Origin: a bacterium
Lineage (GTDB): Bacteria; UBP14; UBA6098; B30-G16
Assembly: GCA_030613005.1 (NCBI GenBank)
Contig: JAUWMV010000007.1
Span: 25,486 to 89,485, forward strand
DNA length: 64,000 nt
Reading direction: 5' to 3'
Shown: in pieces, positions 1 to 8,378 of the stretch
How positions within the stretch are numbered: the stretch's first letter is position 1
Layout of the letters: every line of letters starts with the position of its first letter
Program-made: the position numbers and the translations under genes
The notes under the pieces: model-generated
Databases searched by the model: none
What the model saw: the letters and a program-made list of their open reading frames with translations, nothing else
What the model was told of the DNA's origin: nothing

Positions 1-139
1 GCGTGCCTTTCATCGAGTGCGAAGTCACAACTGTTATGTCGTGTCCGCAACGCTGTAATGCCTGACAAAGCGTAAGGACATGCGTCTCGAGTCCACCTAC
101 TTCTGGTGGAAAGTATATGCTGTGAACCAGTATTCTCAT
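1..139 (-). CDS. Glycosyltransferase family 4, N-terminal fragment (3-prime end beyond window)
   Basis: Reading leftward from an ATG at 139-137, 46 codons stay open to the window edge. The translation starts MRILVHSIYFPPEVGG and continues with LETHVLTLCQAL. This is the glycine-rich first beta-alpha unit of GT-B fold family 4 glycosyltransferases (PPxxGGxExHV, then an amphipathic helix, then GHDITVVT). Enzymes of this kind move a sugar from a nucleotide donor to a lipid or polysaccharide acceptor, usually at the inner face of the cytoplasmic membrane. Only the acceptor-side N-terminus is present, so donor and acceptor cannot be guessed. The start is supported by alignment to the family and by an AT-rich non-coding stretch upstream. 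The gene points the same way as rsmB, about 95 bases downstream of it. Confidence 0.82.
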   Translation of the reverse strand, partial: MRILVHSIYFPPEVGGLETHVLTLCQALQRCGHDITVVTSHSMKGT

Positions 140-232
140 AAGTTTTCCGTTACATCAAACATGGAAATTTTCTAATTATATAATACATATAATATTACGA
201 TATTTATATTCGATTTGCATGGATTTATTAAT

Positions 233-1570
233 CTATTCTTTCACACCGACAATTGTGAAGCTTCCATCCATATTATCACGATGAGGCCACGTTCGGGCGA
301 TTAATCCATTTGCCTCGATGAATTGCTCAGGTAAATATTCATCCAATGGTTTTATTTTCAATCCAAGTTTAACAAAAACATCCCATGCACCCTGATTCTC
401 TTCTGGTTCTGTTGTGCAAGTTGTGAAATAAATTTGTCCACCTTGTTTAAGAAGTGTGAATGCGGACTTAATCAATTTCTTTTGCAAGATTGCCAAGGTT
501 ATCAACATCTTCTGCGTTTTAAACCACCTTATCTCAGGATGCCTACGAATAATGCCCAGCGAAGAGCATGGTGCATCTATAATAATTTTATCAAAGAACC
601 CCAGTTTAAATGGTGCATATGTTCCGTCGCAGGCAATCATATTTGGAAAGGGATGTCCCAATCTTAAAATGTTTCCCCTGATATCTGACATTCGACGAGG
701 ATTTATATCGATTGCAAAGAAATTATTTGTTTCCCCCTTAAGCATTTCTATGATATGAGTTGTCTTTCCACCGGGAGCTGCCCCGATCTCTAAAATTCTT
801 TCGTCTGCTTTAGGATTTATAACATATACCGGTATTGCGAAAGCGGCATCTTGAACAGAAACGAATCCTTCCCGTAAGAATTCGAAATCGGATGCGGAAA
901 CATCACTTTCGAGATTAAAATATTCTGGAAATACAGAGTTAACAATCTCATATTTCTTTCCCTTACAATACTCCCGAAACAATGTCGGGGATATTTTAAG
1001 TGTATTAATTCTATACGATTTTGGAGGATTCTCGTTGTTTGCAGTCAAGATTTTCTCACACATCTTGACACCATAGCGTGAAATCCATCGTTTTACAATC
1101 CATTCGGGATGAGAATATTGTATCGTTAGCCTCTTTAAATTGTCTGTTGGCAATTCTATTTTATTCCAACGACGAGTGAATTTCCGTAATACAGCATTGA
1201 TTAGCGCAAGCTCTTTAGGATGAGCATCGAGAGTTCTCATAGCTTCAACTGTTGTATCTACTGCAGCATATTGAGGAATTGAAGTCGACATTATTTGGAA
1301 AGCCCCGACTCGCAATGCCATCGAGCCATAATACGATGGAAATTTACCCGAATCGAGCAATCTTAATAATAAATAATCAAGTTTCGACAAATTTTTCAGA
1401 ACGCCAAAAACTAACTCGCTAAGTAAAGCTCTATCTGCAGGCTTGAGGACATACTTCTTTGTCATTTCTCTAAGGACGAAATTGCTGTATTTTCTATTTC
1501 GTAGAATTTTTACAAGTGCTTCTATTGCTGCAATTCTCGTTATTTCACGCGGGTATTCATTATTATTCAT
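233..1570 (-). CDS. rsmB: 16S rRNA (cytosine-967-C5)-methyltransferase RsmB
   Basis: The 445-residue product has the two parts of RsmB. Residues 8-140 form a NusB-like helical RNA-binding domain. From about residue 235 comes a Rossmann-fold SAM methyltransferase of the Nol1/Nop2/Sun family. The SAM loop is AAPGGKTTH (about 264-272). The motif IV cysteine lies in DAPCSSLG (C335) and the catalytic motif VI cysteine in TTCTTEPEEN (C385). Family enzymes put the 5-methyl group on C967 of 16S rRNA. AGGA sits 5-8 bases before the ATG. The gene follows the DUF502 gene by 12 bases, so the two probably share a transcript. Length and motifs are normal and nothing suggests decay. Confidence 0.95.
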   Translation of the reverse strand: MNNNEYPREITRIAAIEALVKILRNRKYSNFVLREMTKKYVLKPADRALLSELVFGVLKNLSKLDYLLLRLLDSGKFPSYYGSMALRVGAFQIMSTSIPQYAAVDTTVEAMRTLDAHPKELALINAVLRKFTRRWNKIELPTDNLKRLTIQYSHPEWIVKRWISRYGVKMCEKILTANNENPPKSYRINTLKISPTLFREYCKGKKYEIVNSVFPEYFNLESDVSASDFEFLREGFVSVQDAAFAIPVYVINPKADERILEIGAAPGGKTTHIIEMLKGETNNFFAIDINPRRMSDIRGNILRLGHPFPNMIACDGTYAPFKLGFFDKIIIDAPCSSLGIIRRHPEIRWFKTQKMLITLAILQKKLIKSAFTLLKQGGQIYFTTCTTEPEENQGAWDVFVKLGLKIKPLDEYLPEQFIEANGLIARTWPHRDNMDGSFTIVGVKE

Positions 1571-1582
1571 GCCAAAATCCTC

Positions 1583-2272
1583 TTAATCGTTGTCGAGATC
1601 GATTACTTTTTTTATTTTAACTTTAGCAGTTTTGTGCAATGAATTTAGCTTTTCTGTCTCTACAAATGATTTTTCGTTTATTAATTCCTCGGTTGGATTT
1701 AAAATACCTGCAGACACAATCATTTTCATTGCTTCCTCGATTGTAATATCAAGCTCGATGAAATCACTTTTATTAGCATAAACAAGAAATCCTGTTGTAG
1801 GATTCGGCGTCGAAGATATAAAAATTGGGTAAAGATTTTTCCCATTTATGTTTGTAGGCTTCTCATTAACCAACAGACCAATAACAAACAATCCCTTGCG
1901 AGGATACTCTATCATAACTGGCGCATGAAAAACAAAAGTTTTTTTTATTTCAAGGAATTTGCCTATATGTTTTATCGCAAAATAAATAGATTTAGCTACA
2001 GGTAATCGAGTAAAAATCGCATCGGTAAAACTCAAAAATTTATTTCCAATATATGACCTTGTTAGGAATCCTAAAACACATAATATGGCTAACAAAGCTA
2101 CAAACCCTAAACCTGGAATTTTAATATCAAAGAAATACACTAATAAACCTGCAAGAATTCCGTCTAAGAAACGAAAAACTATCCAGAAAACATAAATCGT
2201 AACTACGGCTGGCGCACTTATAAAAATCCCTGTTAGTATATTTTTCTTTAGCCAAGCAAAAAATTTTCTCAT
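1583..2272 (-). CDS. DUF502 family membrane protein
   Basis: This is a member of DUF502, a family of unknown function. The N-terminus reads MRKFFAWLKKNILTGIF and is followed by two hydrophobic segments (about residues 15-40 and 50-75), then a soluble beta-rich domain with the family-like sequence PTTGFLVYA. An in-frame ATG lies six codons further upstream at 2290. I prefer 2272 because AAGGA lies 5 bases before it, inside the extra codons. The product probably spans the inner membrane twice with a large C-terminal domain. It lies directly upstream of rsmB on the same strand. The role is unknown; family membership is fairly sure. Confidence 0.85.
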   Translation of the reverse strand: MRKFFAWLKKNILTGIFISAPAVVTIYVFWIVFRFLDGILAGLLVYFFDIKIPGLGFVALLAILCVLGFLTRSYIGNKFLSFTDAIFTRLPVAKSIYFAIKHIGKFLEIKKTFVFHAPVMIEYPRKGLFVIGLLVNEKPTNINGKNLYPIFISSTPNPTTGFLVYANKSDFIELDITIEEAMKMIVSAGILNPTEELINEKSFVETEKLNSLHKTAKVKIKKVIDLDND

Positions 2273-2437
2273 TGAATATCCTTCAAACATTTAAGTATTA
2301 ATCGATGCCTAAGTAAATATTTACGCCTTTCAATCTTTGGCAAACTGTTTTTACAAATTCATTAAACACTTTGCACACAAACACTAATTAACTTACCTTA
2401 ATAAACAAACACTCTATAATAGTTGCAGTGATTAAAA

Positions 2438-3349
2438 ATGCAAAGCAAACAAGAGCAAGATTATAAACGATTTCTTAATCCTCTTATATTAGCAAAACTG
2501 GGTAATCTCGAGATTATCGCCAAATTAGTCGTGGAAGGTTTCCTGGTGGGGCTTCACAAAAGTCCCTATCATGGTTTCTCTGTCGAATTTGCAGAATATA
2601 GACAATATAATCCTGGGGATCCACCTCGCACAATCGACTGGAAAGTATTCGCGAGAACTGATAAGTACTTTGTCAAGGAGTTTGAAGAGGAAACCAACCT
2701 TAGAGCATATATTCTGCTCGATAAAAGTGGTTCAATGGGGTTCTCCCACAATGGTCGTTTAAGGAAAATTGAATATGCGCGTTTTCTTGCTGCAGCGTTG
2801 GCATACCTTATGGTCAAGCAAAAAGATGCTGTGGGCCTTCTTACATTTGACAAGGATGTAGATACATATATCCCAGCTTCGATGACCAAAGTGCAACTCA
2901 TGGAACTTCTGAAGGTGTTAGATAAAACCGATTACGCAGAAGAAACGCGGATAGATAAAACGTTTACTGCTCTTGCTGAAAAATTGAAACGTAGAGGATT
3001 GATAATTCTCATTTCCGATCTTCTAGATGATCCTAAGCACACGCTAACTGCTCTTAGACAATTTCGACACAAAAAAAATGAAGTAATCGTTTTCCATATT
3101 CTCGATCCTTCTGAAGTAAATTTCGATTTTAAAAGAGAAGCTGAATTTATCGACCTCGAAAGTGGAAATAAACTTCCTGTGCAACCATGGATGATTCGAG
3201 AAGAATATCGCAAAGAAGTTAGAAAATTTTTCGACGAATTGAAATATGGCTGTCGAGAATTAGGTGTGGATTATTGTCTTATAACAACGGACACACCGTT
3301 TGATATATCTCTTCTTGCCTACCTTCATAAAAGAGCCCGACTATATTAA
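2438..3349 (+). CDS. DUF58 domain protein (von Willebrand A-like)
   Basis: The 303-residue protein has the DUF58 core: YRQYNPGDPPRTIDWKV at residues 54-70, then a von Willebrand A-like domain whose metal-ion site reads DKSGSMG (D95, S97, S99). DUF58 proteins usually work with a MoxR-type AAA+ ATPase and are linked to envelope or metalloprotein maturation, but no moxR gene is in the window. There is no transmembrane segment, so it is probably cytoplasmic. The upstream 147 bases separate it from the divergent DUF502 gene and must hold both promoters. The ribosome binding site is weak. Downstream sequence is decayed. Confidence 0.85.
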   Translation: MQSKQEQDYKRFLNPLILAKLGNLEIIAKLVVEGFLVGLHKSPYHGFSVEFAEYRQYNPGDPPRTIDWKVFARTDKYFVKEFEEETNLRAYILLDKSGSMGFSHNGRLRKIEYARFLAAALAYLMVKQKDAVGLLTFDKDVDTYIPASMTKVQLMELLKVLDKTDYAEETRIDKTFTALAEKLKRRGLIILISDLLDDPKHTLTALRQFRHKKNEVIVFHILDPSEVNFDFKREAEFIDLESGNKLPVQPWMIREEYRKEVRKFFDELKYGCRELGVDYCLITTDTPFDISLLAYLHKRARLY

Positions 3350-3496
3350 TCTAATAATATAATTCGGAATCTAAACAAACTACGTGCTCACTTTAAGTTA
3401 CCTAAAGTATCTATTTCATAATTTCCACTAATACGATTGTTATAGTCATTTCGAATATTCTTGATTTCTTACCAGTGTAAATATTCATTTTAGTTA

Positions 3497-4346
3497 TGAA
3501 AACACATGATTTAGTGATAAGAATCGGATTATTTCACAAACAGCAGATAGGCAAACTCTGTGGTTTTAACCTTAACTCGATAATAACTGGTATTGTTGGC
3601 ATATATTCATCAAACCCTGATAAATCAATATAAAATCCACTTTATCTCTTAATGGAACAATTAATAAGTCAGAAATCACACTTTCCACTTCTTTTAGCCC
3701 AAAATATGTATCTCGAGCTTATCTCGATGATGAAACAAACCATGAACAATGGTCTAATTATCGTAAATTGAGTGGTAATTTGGAATTTAGATATAGATTT
3801 ACTGGAAGATATTTCGTATCTATTTATGGAGATCTTTCATATTATCGTTACAAGGATATCTTCCCTGAATATGATTCATAGAAAAGGAAAATTTCTCTCT
3901 CATTATCCGAGGGAATGAGTCCAGAGTTTGAAATTGCGTATAGGTTTCTAATAAGCGAAGCGAAAGGTTACGATACCTCTATCGAGAGTAAACAGAACTC
4001 AAATGAAAGCGATATATCCTATTAAGAGGACATGTTCTCTCTTGTAATTAATTAAAGTATTATTATTTTCGGACGTAAAATAAAAAATATTCCTTAAAGG
4101 AAATTATTATTACAGAATTTATACATCGCAAAAGGCATATTGAATCGATCCATTACATCTTGGAAGAGTCGATGAGCTTTATGATCTGAGCGGTTCAGCA
4201 AGGGATTCCATCGGTATGAAAATATGGATGGAGTGGGAGTTAAGTATAAGGACAGAAACTCAAAAAGTGAGTATAATCCAAAAATTCCTGAACTTAGAAA
4301 TTATAGAAAACTATATACACGGGCAAAAATTGGTTGGGTATTTTGA
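3497..4346 (+). pseudogene. Decayed outer-membrane beta-barrel sequence
   Basis: No intact gene lies between 3350 and 4333, but protein-like stretches survive. A 45-codon frame starts at 3497 and breaks near 3630. A second frame from 3624 reads as alternating beta-strand sequence (GNLEFRYRFTGRYFVSIYGD), is interrupted by TAG at 3879-3881, then resumes (FEIAYRFL) and stops at 4023-4025. After several stops the same frame carries YENMDGVGVKYKDRN and ends TRAKIGWVF at 4344-4346, a C-terminal aromatic typical of outer-membrane barrels. Alternating aromatic residues support one or two dead barrel proteins. The parent family is not identified. The last piece overlaps the start of the next gene. Confidence 0.5.
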
Positions 4347-5614
4347 ATAAATATAAATTAATAGTATTAGTCACTTTAATTACATTGATTTCATTCTTCG
4401 CTGGCTGTGCTGGTCGAGGTAAGAAATTATTCATTTTTGCACCCATAGAAATTGCCGAACACAAAACAACGGTTAATATTGTGAATTTCCCTGAGATTAT
4501 CGAATTCTCGTTCTGCAGTTCTAGCTTCAACCCGGATATAGCTGAACTCACTGAGACTGTTGAGGATCGAGTTGATAAAATACCGTTTATAGCATTTAGA
4601 GCCATTCCTGAAACATTGGGTGTACTAATCTTTATAGAGGATTACAGTGGCAGCATGTTAGATAGGGCTGACGAAGCTGACAGCTTAATCTCCAAGACAG
4701 CTAACGAATTCCCATCGTTGCAAGTGGGAATTGTTAGAATTGGTAAAAAAGCAATCTGGGCATTAAGACCAACTTTGGGAAAGGAATTTATTAACCTCAA
4801 GTTATCTAAATTACCAAAACCACCACCTAATGGTACATCCTTAGCAAGAGGAATTTTTACGGCATTAGATTCACTTCCTGGGCAAATAGGAGCTTTAGTC
4901 ATTATCTCCGATGCCAGTGCCGATCACGGTTTTAGACTCGAAGATGCATTGCATACAGCCAATCTCAGAGAAATTCCTATAGTTGTGGTTCAACTTCAAG
5001 GCGAAAGAAACGAAGTATTAGATACTATTGTAAATCGAGTTGATGGATTTTATCTTCACAGCAGTGATCCTTATGATCTCAATGAGGTTCTCTCCGGTGG
5101 CTGGAAAGTTGTATATACGCCACAGGTTATCGATACGAATGGTGCAGAACATAATATTGTACTGAGATGGGGTTCTAAGAAGAAAATCGGGAAATATACA
5201 GCCCCAGGTACACCTAAACCGAAACTGGTTGTTATTGAAGAAAAAATTCCTAAACCTATAATTGAACCGATTGTGATAGAGGGAATCCGAGTGCCTTTTA
5301 TGATCGAGAATAATGCAAGACTTCTAAAACAAGCTAAAACATTGCTTGATTCTTTTATCAATGCACTGCCAAAATCGGAATTTCCACTTATGATAAAAAT
5401 CGAAGGATATACTTGCGATATTGGCAATGCAGCGTATAATCTCGATCTATCTATTAGGCGAGCGAAGATTGTTGCAAATTATATGAGGAGAAATTCCAAG
5501 ATTACTCTTAATTTCGAGATCGTGGGACACGGTGAAAACGATCCATTAGTGCTGAACAATTCTAAACAGAACCGACAAATTAACAGACGTGTCGAAATAA
5601 GATTAATATATTAA
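4334..5614 (+). CDS. Lipoprotein with von Willebrand A and OmpA C-terminal domains
   Basis: The N-terminus is a lipoprotein signal with a lipobox ending FFAGC (C25 when counted from the TTG at 4334; a TTG at 4343 is an equal alternative). A von Willebrand A domain follows, with the MIDAS motif DYSGS and a later ISDAS strand. The last 110 residues are an OmpA/Pal-type peptidoglycan-binding domain (IEGYTCDIG, LSIRRAKIV, NRQINRRVEI). The protein is therefore probably anchored in the outer membrane or periplasm and tied to the cell wall, with the vWA domain as a protein-binding head. The domains are clear; the partner is unknown. No strong ribosome binding site is visible, and the start overlaps beta-barrel remnants. 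Confidence 0.85.
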   Translation: MGILNKYKLIVLVTLITLISFFAGCAGRGKKLFIFAPIEIAEHKTTVNIVNFPEIIEFSFCSSSFNPDIAELTETVEDRVDKIPFIAFRAIPETLGVLIFIEDYSGSMLDRADEADSLISKTANEFPSLQVGIVRIGKKAIWALRPTLGKEFINLKLSKLPKPPPNGTSLARGIFTALDSLPGQIGALVIISDASADHGFRLEDALHTANLREIPIVVVQLQGERNEVLDTIVNRVDGFYLHSSDPYDLNEVLSGGWKVVYTPQVIDTNGAEHNIVLRWGSKKKIGKYTAPGTPKPKLVVIEEKIPKPIIEPIVIEGIRVPFMIENNARLLKQAKTLLDSFINALPKSEFPLMIKIEGYTCDIGNAAYNLDLSIRRAKIVANYMRRNSKITLNFEIVGHGENDPLVLNNSKQNRQINRRVEIRLIY

Positions 5615-5663
5615 GTCGAATTATCTGAACAAAAACCTTAATTACTTGCAGTAATAACTAATT

Positions 5664-5868
5664 ATGCTTTGGTTATCAGAAGGAATCGGACTTGTAATAA
5701 GTTTGCTGTTTGTAGAATTTCTCGGTCTCGCAGCTGGAGGACTTGTTGTTCCGAGATATAACGCTCTTTTCTGGGATAGACCGCTTTGTTGTTTTTTTAT
5801 TGTGCATTTGTGTTTATATTCGTTAGACTCGATCTCAGAAAATGTATTTCAAAGTTAAGAGGTAAATT
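5664..5868 (+). pseudogene. Remnant of a CapC/PgsC-type poly-gamma-glutamate synthesis gene
   Basis: The first 35 codons resemble the N-terminal membrane segment of CapC/PgsC, the membrane partner of poly-gamma-glutamate synthetase: GLVISLLFVEFLGLAAGGLV followed by VPRY in place of the usual VPGY. Near 5790 the hydrophobic reading passes into another frame (AFVFIFVRL), and the sequence ends after 65 codons, while intact family members are roughly 150 residues long. No capB or capA is nearby. I read it as a truncated, frameshifted leftover. A short real membrane protein is possible but less likely. Confidence 0.45.
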
Positions 5869-5870
5869 AG

Positions 5871-6470
5871 TTGATAAGAATTAAGATTTTGACAGTATTA
5901 ATCATTACTTCTGCTTTTTGCGTATATTCTATAAAACTTGACAAATATAAAATAGACAATACAAAATGCATTGGATGTCTCCAGTGTATTTCTGTATGCC
6001 CTGTGGATGCGATTTCCTGGGAAAATGGAAAAGTAATTATCGATGAAGAAAAATGTATAGGTTGCGGATTATGTGTAAAAAGATGTCCCGTTAATGCAAT
6101 CACACATTATGTTATTTTCAAGGAAACACAAAACGAGCGTATTTTCGAAGAGCAACCAGCCGATAGTAGGAGAATTCCAAAAGCATTAGATACTTCCTCA
6201 AGTAGAACATCAGATAGAAAAGGTGAAATCTTCAAAACTTCTCCCGACACAACAAATCGAATTAAACCAGACAAGACTAAGGAAAAAACCTCCAAAGCTA
6301 AGGCTTTCGTGATTGCTAAGGAATGTATAGGATGCGGATTGTGCATCGAATCATGTCCTACAGGTGCAATTAAAATGGTCGAAGGAAAAGCTGTAATAGA
6401 TCCTGACAAATGCATTTCCAGCGGTGAATGCATTAAGAGCTGCCCAGTTAATGCGATTAAATGGAAATAG
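5871..6470 (+). CDS. Exported or membrane-anchored polyferredoxin
   Basis: The protein starts at TTG (5871), with AGAGG 8-12 bases upstream, and has a hydrophobic leader (MIRIKILTVLIITSAFCVYS) unusual for a ferredoxin. Two pairs of bacterial-type 4Fe-4S motifs follow: CIGCLQCISVCP and CIGCGLCVKRCP near residues 34-75, then after a charged, Thr/Lys/Ser-rich linker CIGCGLCIESCP and CISSGECIKSCP. The last motif has serine where the second cysteine belongs, so the fourth site may hold a 3Fe-4S or labile cluster. It probably passes electrons at the periplasmic face or tethered to the membrane. No partner oxidoreductase is adjacent. Confidence 0.8.
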   Translation: MIRIKILTVLIITSAFCVYSIKLDKYKIDNTKCIGCLQCISVCPVDAISWENGKVIIDEEKCIGCGLCVKRCPVNAITHYVIFKETQNERIFEEQPADSRRIPKALDTSSSRTSDRKGEIFKTSPDTTNRIKPDKTKEKTSKAKAFVIAKECIGCGLCIESCPTGAIKMVEGKAVIDPDKCISSGECIKSCPVNAIKWK

Positions 6471-6494
6471 ATTAGTATACTTCAACAATAATAT

Positions 6495-8306
6495 TTATTG
6501 GCTACTATGTTTCACCGTTTCTAACTCCATTATTTCTGCAGGCAAATAACTAGAAACCTCTTTAGTTAAGTAATCGAGCACCTCACCCTGAGTAGTGAAA
6601 GATAGGACATTTTCTGCAAGAATTCTGGCTTTTGAGTATGGGAATCTATTAATTATCGTTTTAACTAATGGAACCCGAGACGGTACAACTGAAAATTTGT
6701 CAAGGTCCATACCTAAAAGCAACGGAACAGCTAACACCTCACCAGCCAACTCACCACACATACCCACCCATATTCCCTTGAAATGAGCAGCGTCGATTGC
6801 GAATTTTACTAACTTAAGAACAGCAGGCTGAAAACTCTGATATATATGAGCCACTCGGGGATTACCTCGGTCTGCTGCGAGTGTATATTGAATTAAATCG
6901 TTGGTTCCAATAGAGAAAAAATCACTCAATTCCGCTAGTTCTCGGGCAAGAATTGCTGCGGAAGGAACCTCGATCATAATTCCAATCTCAATTTTTTCAT
7001 TAAATGGAATATTGTGTTCCCTAAGCTCACTCTTTGCTTCTTCCACAATACTCAACGCTTGCCGCATCTCCTCGGGAACTGAAATCATTGGAAACATGAT
7101 CTTAATATTACCGTAATAGCTGGCTCTGAGGAGAGCTTTCAAGTGAGTTTTAAATATATCGGGGAATTCAAGGCAAATTCTTATTGCTCTCCAACCAAGA
7201 AATGGATTAGGCTCGTAATGCATAGAACCAATGGTTTTAGCAAATTTATCACCACCGATGTCAAATGTCCTAATTATAGCAGATTCCGGTTTTATCTGTT
7301 CAGCGATCTTTTTAAACACAGAGAACTGTTCATCCTCCTCAGGAAATTTGTCTCTGTCCATAAACAAAAGCTCGGTTCGGAAAAGACCGATTCCTGCTGC
7401 ACCAAAATGCTTTGCCAATGGAACTTCCTCTACCATTTCCATATTTGCAGCAATACTCACATTTCGTCCATCTGGGGTTCGAGATTCTTTATCACTAGTT
7501 CTCAGTATAATTTCCCGGTGTTTCTCAAATATTTCTCCAAGGCGATGATACTCAGTCAGTTGCCTTTCATCTGGATTGATAATTATAACACCCTTTAATG
7601 AGTCGACAATCAACATATCACCGTCATCGACAACATTCGTTACGTCATCGATTCCAAGAACTCCCGGAAGGTCCATGGTTCGACTCATAATCGCCATGTG
7701 GGATGTGAATCCTCCTGTTTCAGTAGCAAGACCGACATATTTGCTTCCAAAAAGATGAGCAGTTTCTGACGGTGCAAGTTGATCGATCACCAGAACCGAA
7801 TCGTCCTCAGGCATTTGAATAATTTGATGTTTTAGACCAAGCAGAATTGAAAGTATCCTACTTTTAACATCCTTAAAATCTTGAACTCGCTCTTTAAAAA
7901 CGGGGTTTTCATTTGAACCTAATGCATCGATAGCACTATTCATTACGACTTCAAATGCGTGTTCTGCATTGACTTCCTTAACACCAATGAGTTTTTCCGT
8001 TTCATCGATTAAGCACGGATCGCCTACAACGTGCACTTGAGCCTCGATAACGCCAGCGGCATCCTCTCCCATTGTCTTTGCAATAGCCGACCGAATTCTT
8101 AAAAGCTGCTCTTTGGCAATATTTAGAGCTCCTCTAAACCGTTGAATCTCTCCCTCAACTTCATGTTGTTCTATGGTTAAAACAGGGACGGTGAGTTCTC
8201 CCCTATGAATAATAATGGCTTTAGCAATTGCAATGCCACTGCCAGTGCCAATCCCTTTTAGTGTAATGCTGTTCTTATTCTCTCTCATTCCATAGATAAA
8301 ATACAT
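6495..8306 (-). CDS. ptsI: Phosphoenolpyruvate-protein phosphotransferase (PTS enzyme I)
   Basis: The 603-residue product is full-length enzyme I. It takes phosphate from PEP onto a histidine and hands it to HPr. The N-terminal swivel domain holds the phospho-histidine in GGFTSHMAIMSR (H203). The C-terminal TIM barrel shows GLFRTELLFMDR, IGTNDLIQYTLAADRGN and the cysteine motif VGMCGELAGE. It may start at 8306 or at Met7 (8288); neither has a clear ribosome binding site. No ptsH, HPr kinase or sugar permease lies in the window, so it may serve a regulatory phosphorelay as well as sugar uptake. It follows the giant surface-protein gene on the same strand by 72 bases. Confidence 0.93.
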   Translation of the reverse strand: MYFIYGMRENKNSITLKGIGTGSGIAIAKAIIIHRGELTVPVLTIEQHEVEGEIQRFRGALNIAKEQLLRIRSAIAKTMGEDAAGVIEAQVHVVGDPCLIDETEKLIGVKEVNAEHAFEVVMNSAIDALGSNENPVFKERVQDFKDVKSRILSILLGLKHQIIQMPEDDSVLVIDQLAPSETAHLFGSKYVGLATETGGFTSHMAIMSRTMDLPGVLGIDDVTNVVDDGDMLIVDSLKGVIIINPDERQLTEYHRLGEIFEKHREIILRTSDKESRTPDGRNVSIAANMEMVEEVPLAKHFGAAGIGLFRTELLFMDRDKFPEEDEQFSVFKKIAEQIKPESAIIRTFDIGGDKFAKTIGSMHYEPNPFLGWRAIRICLEFPDIFKTHLKALLRASYYGNIKIMFPMISVPEEMRQALSIVEEAKSELREHNIPFNEKIEIGIMIEVPSAAILARELAELSDFFSIGTNDLIQYTLAADRGNPRVAHIYQSFQPAVLKLVKFAIDAAHFKGIWVGMCGELAGEVLAVPLLLGMDLDKFSVVPSRVPLVKTIINRFPYSKARILAENVLSFTTQGEVLDYLTKEVSSYLPAEIMELETVKHSSQ

Positions 8307-8378
8307 TACATAGAAAACAATTCAAATGCTTTTCCTTCTGGGTAATCTTTTATTTTAAACGATGAATTTGCTTTTTCC

